In this document: one piece after another, positions 1 to 10,668 of the stretch
Position numbering within the stretch: the stretch's first letter is position 1
Layout: every line of letters begins with the position of its first letter
Source of the DNA: Kalmusia sp. IMI 367209
Lineage: Eukaryota > Ascomycota > Dothideomycetes > Pleosporales > Didymosphaeriaceae
Direction of reading: 5' to 3'
Assembly (NCBI GenBank): GCA_027946365.1
Contig: JAPEUQ010000001.1
Location: 682,001 to 746,000, forward strand
Length of the DNA stretch: 64,000 nucleotides
The notes under the pieces: generated by a model
What the model saw: only the letters and a program-made list of their open reading frames with translations
Told to the model about the DNA's origin: nothing
The model's database searches: none
Position numbers and translations under genes: made by a program

Positions 1-352
1 CGCCAAATGGAGCGTACCCCGTTGTGAGGAACAATAAGTCGATATGTGATTCCTTACTCTTGATAATTTCGCACACCCTCTTTGTCTCGGCGAGCAGAGC
101 GACCTCTGCTTCGGTCCAGACAACATCAGCATTGGGGTTGATAGTACGTAGTTCCTGAATGAAAGCTCGTGTGCGCTCCTCAGAGCTCCGACGCCCGACA
201 AGATAGATTCTCAGGCTCGCACCTGTCCCGACTAAGGCATGTACTGTGATTTTGCCAATACCTGATGTGCCGCCGACGAAGACGGCAACGCGAGGTGCGT
301 TCGCGTCGTTAATGAGGGCGTTGGATGCTTGTATCTGCTTATAAGTGACCAT
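1..352 (-). CDS. SDR-family NAD(P)-dependent oxidoreductase, N-terminal part
   Basis: Only the first 117 codons are inside the window; the gene runs off the left edge. The ATG on the minus strand is at 352-350, after which the frame stays open. Near residues 19-28 there is a Rossmann nucleotide-binding motif, VAVFVGGTSGIGK, followed by a basic turn after strand 2 (YLVGRR) that would favour NADP(H). Later LLFLTTGYAPFG matches the strand-4 region that normally carries the NNAG-type motif of short-chain dehydrogenases. The Tyr-x3-Lys catalytic motif would lie outside the window, so activity and substrate cannot be judged. This GGTSGIG subgroup is common among fungal accessory-metabolism reductases, but no partner gene is visible here. 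The family call is firm; the substrate is unknown. Confidence 0.8.
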   Translation of the reverse strand, partial: MVTYKQIQASNALINDANAPRVAVFVGGTSGIGKITVHALVGTGASLRIYLVGRRSSEERTRAFIQELRTINPNADVVWTEAEVALLAETKRVCEIIKSKESHIDLLFLTTGYAPFG

Positions 353-930
353 GATAGATGAAGCAAATGATGGTTGATTGGTTTCTCTGGGAAGGCATTG
401 AACTAAAGTGTTCTCAGATTACACCGTGACTATTCGCACGGAAGACCACCGTTCGGACGAAATTGGGAAGAGGTGTCGGGTGGGGGCAGCGTCCTGCGAA
501 TGGACGGACGGAACGCGTCATTTTGCAAGAAACTGGATCGCGAGGGCAATCCTTCATCCTACGCAAGGGTACATATTGAGACTGCCGTGGCTGCCTACCC
601 ACGCACTCAAGGTAGACACTGAGGAGTCTATGGGGCGGGGCACGTGGCGCCCGCGTCATCGAGCTCCATGGCTCCACGGCTCCACCGACGTCAAGCAGCG
701 CAGTGGACCCTGGCAGCCACGCTTTTGCAGCTCCAAACACGGCGCCTCTGCCTGCTCAATCCTCATTTTCCACTCGATGCTACATTCGATACTCGGACAA
801 GGTCACCTTTCTTTTCCAAAACCCTAGCATTCCTCTTTGTCGCACCCTCCCGTTCCTATCACGCGACTTCTCCACGCGCTGCAGCTACTCTCACGCCCTT
901 CTCCCTCTCTGCATCTCTCACACAACCACC

Positions 931-2070
931 ATGGCGCCGCTGCGAATATCCATACCCACAACGCACACAGACTCGGATGGTAGCAAAGAATTCACCACGT
1001 ACGAAGTCCGCATCGAGCACCCGTTTCCTCGAGCATCCACATTGCTGCGAAAGCGCTACTCCGACTTTGCAACCCTGGACTCAACACTTCACTCACAAGT
1101 CGGCGCACCTCCCTCTCCCCTCCCCGCGAAGTCGTGGCTCGGCGGGAGCCTGAGCAAGCTCGGTTTCGGCAGCACCGCGGGCTCCCCAGAGCTTGTGGAA
1201 AAACGAAGACAAGGGCTAGAAAGCTATCTGCAAGCGATAGAGACCAGCGAGGACGGACGATGGCGCATCTGCCAGGCTTACCGCGATTTTCTCCAGCTGG
1301 GTGATCGTGACAAGAAAAATGCGAGTTTTCCCGGGTCCCAGTTCGGCAAGGATAGAGTGAGGGACAGTACGGACTGGCTGGATAAGTACGGCGAGGTCAA
1401 GAGTAATCTGCAGGATGCACGTAGGTGGCTCACGCAGAGGGAGCAAGCCACTGCCGCAACGGCGCAGCACGAAGCAGGTGCCAATGCGAAGAAGGGCCTC
1501 GTGAGGGCCGGAACGCTGCTCTCGGCGCTAGAAGAAGGTTTGACGAGGTTAGGGGCTAATGGAGGGGATGAGTGGAGCGGGGATAGATTGGGTGAGGGCG
1601 AGATACGGCGACGGCGCGACCTCATCAGCACTTCGCGCAAAGAGCGCGATGGCCTTGAGAGCGTGCTCAACACTATGGCCGTCAAGGTAGCCGTTTCGGG
1701 CTCTGCATCGTCTGCGCCATCGACGTCCTCCGTCGCCGTTACGAACGAGCAAAAAGCTGGACTATTCAGCCGCGCGAACCAGGCCGCCCCAGGAAGACGC
1801 GTGCTGGGCCACGCCCCTGCTAAAGAGACCGAACGCACACGCGAACTCGACAATGAAGGTGTCTTGCAGCTACAGCAGCAAATCGTTGCCGAACAGGATC
1901 AAGATCTCGTTGACTTGACGACCGTGGTACGGCGCATGAAAGAGATGGGCGTCCAGATCAACGAGGAGCTTGTGCAACAGAATGCCATGCTTGGTTTGCT
2001 GGGCGAGGATGTAGAGCGTGTGGATGGCAAGATAAAGATTGCAAGGAAGAGGGCCGACAAGATTAGATAA
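931..2070 (+). CDS. VAM7: Vacuolar Qc-SNARE Vam7 (PX domain + SNARE motif)
   Basis: Intronless, 379 residues from the ATG at 931, which follows a CACAACCACC leader. The frame is open further upstream but offers only non-ATG starts. Residues about 5-125 form a PX phosphoinositide-binding domain with the RKRYSDF motif and the proline-rich LPAKSW loop. A low-complexity middle follows. The last ~70 residues (from LQLQQQIVAEQDQDLVDLT to the end) form a heptad-patterned Qc-SNARE motif with a central glutamine and no transmembrane anchor. This PX-then-SNARE order is diagnostic of yeast Vam7, a soluble SNARE recruited to PI3P on vacuoles that pairs with Vam3, Vti1 and Nyv1 and binds HOPS during vacuole fusion. 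Length is close to fungal orthologues. No oddities seen. Confidence 0.9.
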   Translation: MAPLRISIPTTHTDSDGSKEFTTYEVRIEHPFPRASTLLRKRYSDFATLDSTLHSQVGAPPSPLPAKSWLGGSLSKLGFGSTAGSPELVEKRRQGLESYLQAIETSEDGRWRICQAYRDFLQLGDRDKKNASFPGSQFGKDRVRDSTDWLDKYGEVKSNLQDARRWLTQREQATAATAQHEAGANAKKGLVRAGTLLSALEEGLTRLGANGGDEWSGDRLGEGEIRRRRDLISTSRKERDGLESVLNTMAVKVAVSGSASSAPSTSSVAVTNEQKAGLFSRANQAAPGRRVLGHAPAKETERTRELDNEGVLQLQQQIVAEQDQDLVDLTTVVRRMKEMGVQINEELVQQNAMLGLLGEDVERVDGKIKIARKRADKIR

Positions 2071-2436
2071 GTCTGATTCGAATTGAGTTACTGCATGTGG
2101 GGGTTATGTAATTCCTGGTTTTTAAGCGCTTTGAGTATACCCCATTTTCATAATGAGCACGTAGCATTGAGCATTTAACATAAATTACTGTATTCTCTCT
2201 TGCCTGTCCGCATCGCGATTCCGTTGTCTCCGGTAGGTCAGTCCTAAACTATACCCGCCAGCAACAAGGCACGGCAAGGCAGAACCGCTCGAGTAGAAGG
2301 TCAAGAATGTAAATAAGCCCATGTGCTTGAACAGAAGTGGAGAGTAAAATGTTTAAGATGATGAATGCAAATCTACGCTATTTTTTCTCAGAATCCGGGC
2401 TCACATTTCCAAATGCCATCACCATCCTGTCAGCGC

Positions 2437-3411
2437 TCACACGCCTGGCATTCCCAGCACAGCCCTCACCTCCGGTCTCGCCCTCGGTAAAAAGTACACC
2501 GTCCACAGCCCGGAGAATGCTACAAGAAGTCCCGTAAACTTCTCAAACCACGTGTGGAAATACGCCGCCGTCATCAACAGCATCCACCACATGAGCGCTG
2601 CCACCATAAGGCTGAACCTAATTCCTCGTGTTGTGGGCTCCTCATTCTCCACCTCAGGGTCCTTCTCCACAGACACACTCGCTACCTTTCCGTCATCAAG
2701 TCTAATGATACGGCCATCGCGGAGACCCTCCACCCGCGTAAAAGCAGGCAAAAATTCGAACCAGAGCAGAGCCGAGCCAAGTATAAGCAGGAAAACATGA
2801 CCCGAGATATCATGGCCACCCTTCCATGTCCCACCCACAGCCTTACATGCTGCAGCCGTGAAATACTCTCTTGTATCACTCATCTCCTCCCTTACCCCCT
2901 CATCTCTCAACAACGCGCACTGCCCCCCAGTAAACCGGAACCCACGATCGATCAACGGCGGTCCGAAAAACCACTGCGTAACGAATACCCACCAAAGCGT
3001 CACGACCCCATACCGCAAACCCGCTCTAATCCTCCTCACGCTCAGCCCCTTCCCGAAACCCGGCCATAGCACCAAGAACACACCAAATGCGGCAGTCGTC
3101 CAGAGCCAGCCCTTTTTGACAAAGTACACGTTGAAGACATTTTTCTTTTGCGCGAAGTAGGAGGGCGCAAATGCGGGGTCGTGGGATTGGAGGTCTGGGG
3201 AGTAGGGAGCGCTGCGGGAGGCGGGAGAAAGGATGCTGAAGATAGAGCCGAGAAGCAGGGTAAGGGGGTATATTGCGAGGAGTTGGGCTTCGAGGCGAGT
3301 CGGGAAGAAAGGCGATCGTATTGCCGGCGTAGTGCGTATGGTACCTGATGGCATGGCTGAAGTAAGTGGGGTAGGTTGGCCGTCTAATCTGCGATTGCGA
3401 CGGGCGGACAT
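2437..3411 (-). CDS. SCS3: FIT/Scs3-family ER lipid-droplet protein
   Basis: A 324-residue multi-pass membrane protein in one exon, stop TGA at 2439-2437. Hydrophobic segments start near residue 45 and recur through the protein. The family signature HDISGHVFLL lies in the second half and a second conserved histidine sits in YFHTWFEK near the C-terminus. In FIT proteins these two histidines are the catalytic pair of an ER acyl-CoA diphosphatase (lipid phosphatase-like) activity that supports lipid-droplet budding and ER shape; the yeast homologues are Scs3 and Yft2. The N-terminus is basic and low in complexity (MSARRNRR). The gene ends about 370 bp from the VAM7 stop, so the two are convergent. 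Confidence 0.85.
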   Translation of the reverse strand: MSARRNRRLDGQPTPLTSAMPSGTIRTTPAIRSPFFPTRLEAQLLAIYPLTLLLGSIFSILSPASRSAPYSPDLQSHDPAFAPSYFAQKKNVFNVYFVKKGWLWTTAAFGVFLVLWPGFGKGLSVRRIRAGLRYGVVTLWWVFVTQWFFGPPLIDRGFRFTGGQCALLRDEGVREEMSDTREYFTAAACKAVGGTWKGGHDISGHVFLLILGSALLWFEFLPAFTRVEGLRDGRIIRLDDGKVASVSVEKDPEVENEEPTTRGIRFSLMVAALMWWMLLMTAAYFHTWFEKFTGLLVAFSGLWTVYFLPRARPEVRAVLGMPGV

Positions 3412-4528
3412 GTCGATGGTTCGTGGGGTGGCGGGATACGAAGCTTGTGGCTCAGACGTTGATGGTTATCTGAAAAGAAGAAATGCCATAGGAGAAGGGA
3501 TATCGCGGATAATCGGAGGAAAGGCGTGAAGGAAAAGTCAATTTTGAGGAGCGATCGCTTGCTTGGACAAACGAATAGACAATGACGTTTTGTTGTCTTC
3601 TGGTCGAACGCCACTGTGGCGTATATGCTAGCCTCCTTAGGTATGGCGCAATTTAGGCATTACAGATCCGCGTTCGGTCACTTTCGACCAGCAACTCTTG
3701 ACACGTTGCCAGCATTTAGATGGATTTACTACCGTCTTGGACTACATGCTAAGCCCTTAATGCCGAATCTGCCCCATTGACTCATAGACTCGTGGGCACT
3801 TGCAATGGCTGAATCAGTGAACCAGGTTGTCAGGCGTATCAGTACAGATCTTATCTTCGTTGTAAGCACGATGCGTGTAACTTAAGCATGTCTACGATGT
3901 GGAGAGGCATAGACTGCAGATTTTGCAGTTCTTAAATTCAACTACGGTGATTCGCTTTCATCGAGGAAGTGTTACCCTTTTCGGTAGCTTACCTAAGTAA
4001 CAGTGCAATCATGGTCGAGGCATTTTCCAATTGTACAGAGCAAGGCCTCATTATTTCAATGAATTGGATCAGTCTACTCTTACGACAAGTACCCACTTTT
4101 CATGCGCTTACAATACTATCACAACATTTCACCAAAAGCCATAAGTCAATACGACACAGGCAACCGGAGCCACCCTCCTGAAAGCTTGAAGCGGTACTGC
4201 ATTCGTTTTATGAGCCAATGAAATGTCGCTTAGGAGCCAATATTGCATTTTTGTCTTATGTGGCTGCTCGTCGAATCACTCTACGTGGAGGCTGTGTACG
4301 GCTGAGAAAGCCATCGCTTCTGAATACCGGTTTTGTCGGAGAGTATAAAGCCCTACGAGAGCCGCACCTCTCCCTATAAACTGCAAGTTGCTTTGGCTGC
4401 AGCCTATTCTAGGCAAAAAAGTAAAAGCCTTCCTCAGTCGCTGCAAAATTGTGTCTCCCTGACCATTGCTTCGTCTAATCCTTCACGTTGAGTCTCGTTA
4501 ACAATCTCAAGAGTCGGCATAAACACGG
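3412..4528. other. Spacer between divergent FIT and CFEM genes
   Basis: No supported gene in this 1.1 kb. It must hold the promoters of both flanking, divergently transcribed genes. Short open frames here (for example 3969-4181) have no recognisable content. Confidence 0.5.
4344..4380 (+). promoter_or_regulatory. Candidate TATA elements of the CFEM gene
   Basis: TATAAAG at 4344-4350 and TATAAA at 4375-4380 lie about 185 and 150 bp upstream of the CFEM start codon, followed by a pyrimidine-rich stretch. Position and sequence fit a core promoter; no transcript evidence is available. Confidence 0.35.
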
Positions 4529-5510
4529 ATGATGGAGAAGCTAGTGCGCGGGTTCTACTGCGGTATCATCGCCATATCTTTGCTTCTCCTTATACCCAAG
4601 CAATGTCTGGCACAAACAGTCTCGATCGGCGAGGATAGCGTCCTGCTACAGCAACGTGACTGCATCAGGGGATGTCTAGGCGGGTTCGGTCCTGCTATTG
4701 CACGGGGTATGGGATGCGAAAACTCGAATGCTTGTGTTTGTGACGACAGTTTGCGACCTGTAGCGTCCTCGTACATCACAAGCTGCGTTCTATCGGACTT
4801 CTCCACCTGTACGGACGACTTCTACCAGACTAGAGCCTTATCCATCTATGATAACTACTGCGATTTCTCAGAGCCGGCCACAGTCACAGTCTTGCCGACC
4901 ACAGGTTCATCTGAATGGCACAACGGGCCCATTACGGTGACCAAGTATACATCTGCACCTACTGCCACCGTGACGGTGGTTTCGTCTTCAGCGACAACGA
5001 CAACAGGACCGTTACCCTCTAGTGAGTGGCTCGTCATGGCGGTGTTCAGCATCACCATTCTGCTACACTACGTTGCTTTCCGTACATCGCTCTGACGGCG
5101 CGCGGCTAGGTAGTGTTACCAAATCGGAATCCTTACCAACCTCCTCGTCCTCGCCCTCATTCTCTTCGTCTTCTCCGGTGCCACCTTTTCATACTACTCC
5201 GGAGACTTCATCTTCCGAATCGGCTACGGTTTCATCCGCTTCAACTGCAGGGTCAGGGTCAGGGTCAGGCTCAGCTCTGAGCAAGTCAGATACTATAAAC
5301 ATTGTGGTACCAATACTTTGTGTTATACTTGCCATCATAGCTAGCATACTCGGTTATTATATCAGGAAATGGATGAAAGCGAAGAAAGCGAAGAAGCAGG
5401 GTGTTTTAGTCCAAAACAATGTCCCCTCAGACCTTGAATTGCGTCGTATTTCAAGACGCGGAATCAAGCTATCTTATGGAAACAGTGCGGTCACTGGTCA
5501 TATTGTCTAG
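4529..5510 (+). CDS. Secreted CFEM-like cell-surface protein, one intron
   Basis: Exons 4529-5021 and 5110-5510 (297 residues). The intron is GTGAGT..CTAG with a CTGAC branch site at 5092-5096, and the reading phase joins exactly. Residues 1-28 are a signal peptide (hydrophobic run ending CLA). Eight cysteines follow, spaced C-x3-C-x13-C-x5-C-x-C-x14-C-x7-C-x16-C, a CFEM-like pattern. CFEM proteins are fungal surface proteins; some bind haem or act in adhesion, virulence or PTH11-type receptors. A long Ser/Thr-rich stalk with a GSGSGSGS stretch leads to a transmembrane helix (IVVPILCVILAIIASILGYY) and a strongly basic cytoplasmic tail. If the intron is kept, the frame instead ends at 5095 after a hydrophobic tail resembling a GPI signal. 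Ligand unknown. Confidence 0.75.
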
Positions 5511-8105
5511 CACAATATACCCAAGGGCATTCGTCAGAGATAGCTCGATTTTCAGTATTTGCACCGTATCAGGTATTTGTTATACGCCAAGTTATTCTGT
5601 GACACACGGTACATGAGACAAGTGCCGTGTGCAAGCCCACAGCCCGGCCTGTTCCGTCGCTAAAAAGTCTGTCCAAGAAGCCCAGCACTAGTTTCAATCT
5701 CATTGGCATTGTGCCCTGATAGGAAGCGGCTCTTTATCGCCGTAGCGGGTACTACAGCCGTTGGTTTCGGTGCGGCAGATCGTGTTAGGCAACGTTTGAC
5801 CGACCGTGCCATACAAGATCAGGAAAAGAAAGCTTTTGGAACATTCGTTATGACAAACCTTGAATCGGCACAAATGGTCAAGGAGAGGGACAAGCAGGTT
5901 CTTTACTGGCAACAATGAGCTCAAGATGCGGAGGCAAGAAAAGAAGCAAAGAAAAAGGAATAGCGATGTGAAGCAGTGAGTCTACTCTCCTACACAGTGT
6001 AGATTTTCCCAGAAGAGGTCGTTACGTTTGTTATGCGGCCGTGGGCTGAGATTGTAGGGATGAGGTTGAACGAGGAAGGGGAACTGCTAAGAGCCACATT
6101 ATCTTGATTCGAAGGATAGACGAATTGATCGAATGAGGGATATAATATGATCAAAATGGAAAGCTCCACACTGCAGAGAAGGAATGCAAGGAGAATCGAA
6201 GCTTGTAAAGAAGACAGCGAACGGTCATCGTTGAAGATCTTGAAAGCAAAAGTACACAAAAGCCACGCGCTAAATATACACTATACGTACCCACGTTCTC
6301 CCCGATGATTCCGCTAAGTACAGTAAAATGACCATAAAGCAGCCAAAGACGTAGTGTAAAGTGAAGGCTGTATCGGATATCTTATTGATATGATGCCGCC
6401 ATCCCTATCGTGTCCCGGACTAATGATGCGCGTAGTGTTTGAAACCATGTCGTAATTCGTTAAACAAAGCATCAATTTGGGAACATCCGGTACAGGTAAA
6501 GGTCAACGATAGATCGTCATTTCTCTTCTCCTCGTGCGCTCTGAATTGAAGTACTTCAACCGGATCGGAAACCAAAGCGTCTGTATGATAGCCCCTGCTG
6601 CGGCTCTGCTATCCGAACATCCTGTACACGGATGAGAATTCAACTTGTAATTCACCGGGTCCGAGTTGAGAATATAATAGGAAGATGCTGTAGTGTGGGA
6701 GAGCAAAGTTACGTTGCGTAATGTTGTTTCGTCGTGTGGGATGGCACCTGATGTCCTCTAGATCAATTTCGACGTTCCTAGATGACATCGCCTGGTGGTA
6801 AGACAACTTTCAGCACATCCTCTCAAGTTCGTCCTCTCGAGTACCGCAATCGGCGTTTATTTTATCCGTGCCAAGCCAAATGTAGTCACTTGTACCTGCT
6901 GTAACCTCTCCTCTCCTCTCTCAGGATATAGCATCCAGGGAAATGTCTCGAACGCTCACATGTTGGCTCATCGCGACTTTACATATTATACTCGAAGACT
7001 ATGTGTATTGATTCACCGTTCTGGGTTCGTCTCGTTGACAATTTCTGCGTGCTCCCTGTCGAAGATATCGTCTATGAGTTGTCTTGATCTGGCTTAATTG
7101 GCAGCAGACCTTTGGAGGCACTTTTGGCAATCATCTCTAGTACGTACCGCCCTCTCCTCTCCTGAGACTAACGCCTGTGTCATCATCGGTGAAGGCGGCG
7201 GAGCTTTGACAGAACCGGCAGTGGAGAGCGAATGTTCACAAGGTGCATTAACAGATGCTAGACAAAGAATTATCGAGTCACATTTGCAGTTTGCGTGGGG
7301 CCGTTGTCCGATACAGAAATGGGATATCTGTGCCACAGCACAAGTGTTCACGAATGAAATGCCGTATGGGGCTGGAACGTAGGCAGCTATTGACAATGCA
7401 GCTGACTCACCAGGTCCAAGGATGAAGAAACAAAATGAATCTAAGAACGAACCAGTGAGGCATCCAATTTCGCGCTCACAGCATCCAAGGCCGGTACGCC
7501 GACGATGGGCGGGACGCGGCGGGACTGAGAGGCTCCACAGCATCCAAATATTAATCTCGAGACTGGTTAAAGGTAACGGAGGTGCAGGCTACGAAGAGGA
7601 TGAGTGGCTCGCGCGAGAGCAAGGCTCAGCGACGATCCGCAGCGGGAAGGTTACAATGCATGACGATAATTCACCGGTTTTAGCGAGGCGCTATCCCTTT
7701 GTAGCTACTAGCGCGTTCGAAACCGACCATCCTTCTGGCACCATCGAGGGTCATTTCTTTGACCCCTCTTTACCCTGCATTGGAAGCAATACAACCTTCG
7801 GATGCAAGCCGCTGCTATGCTGCATGACGTCGCCCGAGTTCGTGCCTCCCGTCGCACTCACACGTGTACCTCTTTGCCTGGAGGTTGAGCAAGGCCATGC
7901 ATGATTCAATGCGGCTTGATCACGACGAAAAATCACATAAGGAGGATCGGTGCATAGGGTCGTCTTCCGTCAGAGCTTCACGGCGTGCCATTGTCCGCTT
8001 CTCAGCGTAAGGGTCCTAACGCCCGAAGGGACGCACGGGCACTCTATACTTATACCTCCTCGACCCAGCGAGCTAAGCTGATCACACCGACGACTCAACT
8101 ACACC
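5511..8105. other. Gene-poor spacer, no confident gene
   Basis: 2.6 kb without a gene I can support. Several open frames of 60-160 codons occur on both strands, most with non-ATG starts and none with a recognisable domain. A stretch on the minus strand near 5990-6110 resembles the N-terminus of a secreted AA9-type protein but has no continuation. This may be decayed sequence plus the glycosidase promoter. Confidence 0.4.
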
Positions 8106-10463
8106 ATGGCTTTTGACCTTGCCGTGATTGCGTACCTGTTGGTAGTCTCAGTGGGCCCAGTACTTGCAGCAGACTGTCCGGCATCGAGGCTTCACCTCTC
8201 AGAACCGCCGTACGAGAATTACTTTCTCTCCGATTGTATCACCAGCTCGCACGTCCTCGTCACAAGTCCAGACGCGAACAACGATTCCAATGCTAAACCT
8301 CGGCTGCTGGTAGCTTGGCCCGCAGGTAATAGCGGCGCTGCAGCTTACTTTGAGGCCGAGAATGGTGGAGCGCTTGGCCTGCATCTTGAAAACTCAACCT
8401 CAAGTGGAGAGATTCTGGAGACCGTCAATGAACCCGCAGCGGACGAAGCTAAGAATGGCAACCCGCGTGTGGGAGTGACAGGCTTGATCCATTTTGACGC
8501 GCCCGCCCTTCTCACATTGCCAATATTAGGGAGCATCCGCACCATCCGCGACTACTCCGAAGGTGGAGGGATTCTCAGTCCCGATGTACAGAACGCCGTC
8601 GTGACGGAGAAGTTTGGTAGCGACGGAGCTCAATTCTGGCGAACTTGGTTCGATAATATCACTAGTACTTGGATTGATTTCGCGCCTACGTCAGGAGCAG
8701 AGGCGGTTCGTATCGTCACTGGTGACCAGTGGAAGTAAGTGATCCTTATATGGATTCGGTCGTAACGCTAATCACTTTCATATAGACTCCGTTTCAGCAC
8801 CGGCACCTACAGGTTCAGGGCAACTTTTGACTACCCTCAATTAGATCAGCTAAGCCCTTCGGAAGTGTTAAATAGCGCTTCCCAAGGCCTCATAACGGAA
8901 AATCCTGATCAGACCACCTCGTTATCCTTCTTGTCTTACTCAAATAAGCTTCTTGCCGGATCATGGAGGTTCTTGACGTATTTTGGCCGCGACAGCATGC
9001 TCTCGGCGCTCCTCATGCAGTCAATACTCAGTCAAGGAGAAGGAGGCGCATTGGAAGCGGTCATCGGCGCAGTTCTCGAGCGCATCAACCAAACGGACGG
9101 GACGGTCTGCCATGAAGAAAATCTGGGCGACTATGCTACATTCCTCGCTCGTAACAAGGGCATCTCCTCAACCGCGCCATCTTGCGACTATAAGATGATT
9201 GACACAGACTTTCTCCTCCCTATATTGATGAAAGACTACTTTGTTGACACCGACATTGGTCGGGTTCGGGCAACGCCATTCCTCCATCGGAAGGCTACTT
9301 TCTTGGAGGAAAACGCCGGTGTCGCGTATAAAGCTCTGGCGCAGCGTACCGCTGAGAAGATCATGGACATCGCCGCACCCTTCGCCTCCGATCAGACTGC
9401 CTCTAATCTCATTCACTTGAAACAGGGCGAATCAGTAGGCCAATGGCGAGACTCCAATTCAGGCCTAGGAGGGGGTCGCATCCCGTACGATGTTAACACG
9501 GCACTCGTACCCGCAGGCTTGCGCGCAATTGCCGCCTTATCTAATGCCGACTTCTTTCCCGATCATGCTGAATGGGCGTCGCTAGCAGACGAGTATGCGC
9601 AAGTATGGGAGGATAAAACGTTGCAGTTCTTTGAGGTAACGATTTCTCGGACCGAAGCTCAGCGACTCGTCGAACAATACGTATCTGAGGCTGCCCTCGC
9701 AGGGCCATCGAACACTGATCAGATTACTAGCGATGTACACTTCTACGGCGTCGCGCTCGGCGGGGACGACAACAAACCGGTCCGCATTTTGAATACGGAC
9801 GATTGCTTCCGCCTTTTTCTTCTCAACACTACAAACCAAGAACAACTAAGCAAGTTCATCAACCAGACCGCCGACCATATCCTGCAGAACTTCCCTGTGG
9901 GTCTGTCGACCGACGTAGGATTGTTCGTCGCGAACCCAGCCTATACCGGTAACAAAGATCTCGCCGACCAGTTTAAGAACTCTGATTATCACGGCACCGT
10001 GGTTTGGAGCTGGCAGCTAGCCATGATGGCAGCGGGTCTAGGGCGCCAACTCGCCCGTTGTGGTACTTACGATGCACCTGGTAAATCATCCCTCCTCGAC
10101 CTGATTTGTGCATTCTACTGACCATTTCGCACTCAGACTTTTGCGACCAGAAACTTCACGACAAAGTCCAAGATGCATACAGTACTCTCTGGGACACGAT
10201 CAACAAGAACCGCGCACAGCTGAGCGGCGAGGTCTGGAGCTGGAAGTACGACAACGGGTATGAAGCTGTACCGCTGAGCGCATTTTCCACGACCGAGAGC
10301 GACATTGTACAGCTTTGGAGCTTGACGTTCTTGGCAATTCATCAGGAGAAGGTATGACCCATCAGCATAAGGCTTGACATGCGCCGATGCCTGTGCAATA
10401 TAGGTATCTTGCACTACGATTTTGGACGACGTCCACGAGTACAGCTGGCGGGCTGAACTATAA
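8106..10463 (+). CDS. Secreted glycogen-debranching-enzyme-like (six-hairpin) glycosidase
   Basis: Four exons: 8106-8734, 8786-10080, 10137-10351, 10404-10463 (732 residues). Introns of 51, 56 and 52 nt have GTAAGT, GTAAAT and GTATGA donors, and all phases join cleanly to a TAA at 10461. A signal peptide covers about residues 1-21 (ending VLAAD). The first ~230 residues are a beta-rich N-terminal region. From LTYFGRDSMLSALLMQSIL onward the protein looks like an (alpha/alpha)6 barrel of the amylo-alpha-1,6-glucosidase/debranching type, with GRD, CHEENLGDYA and the late WSWQLAMMAAGLGRQ segments. Fungal members are generally annotated as glycogen debranching enzymes, yet this one should be secreted, so an external alpha-glucan or other oligosaccharide is a more likely substrate (inference). 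Catalytic residues are not assigned. Confidence 0.7.
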
Positions 10464-10668
10464 CTTGCATTGTCGCATTTGTACGGACACTTTTCACCTA
10501 TATACTAGGCCTCTTAACATCTTACTTTGTCTGTAGTACTAGATTATATGTGGACATATGTAATACACTTGTCTCTTGTCTCCTGTCTCTAGTCTACTTC
10601 TAGCCTGCCTTCTCCTTGAATGCCATAATCTTCACCGTTTCACAAGAATGACAAGCGCCTTCTCCACA

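Noticed and set aside
5703..5918. Plus-strand frame reading FIAVAGTTAVGFGAADRVRQ
   Set aside because: Starts at TTG, no ATG or splice site linking it to the CFEM gene, family unknown; possibly a remnant but not supportable.
7094..7543. 149-codon minus-strand frame with cysteines
   Set aside because: No signal peptide, no recognisable motif, and an equally long plus-strand frame overlaps it.
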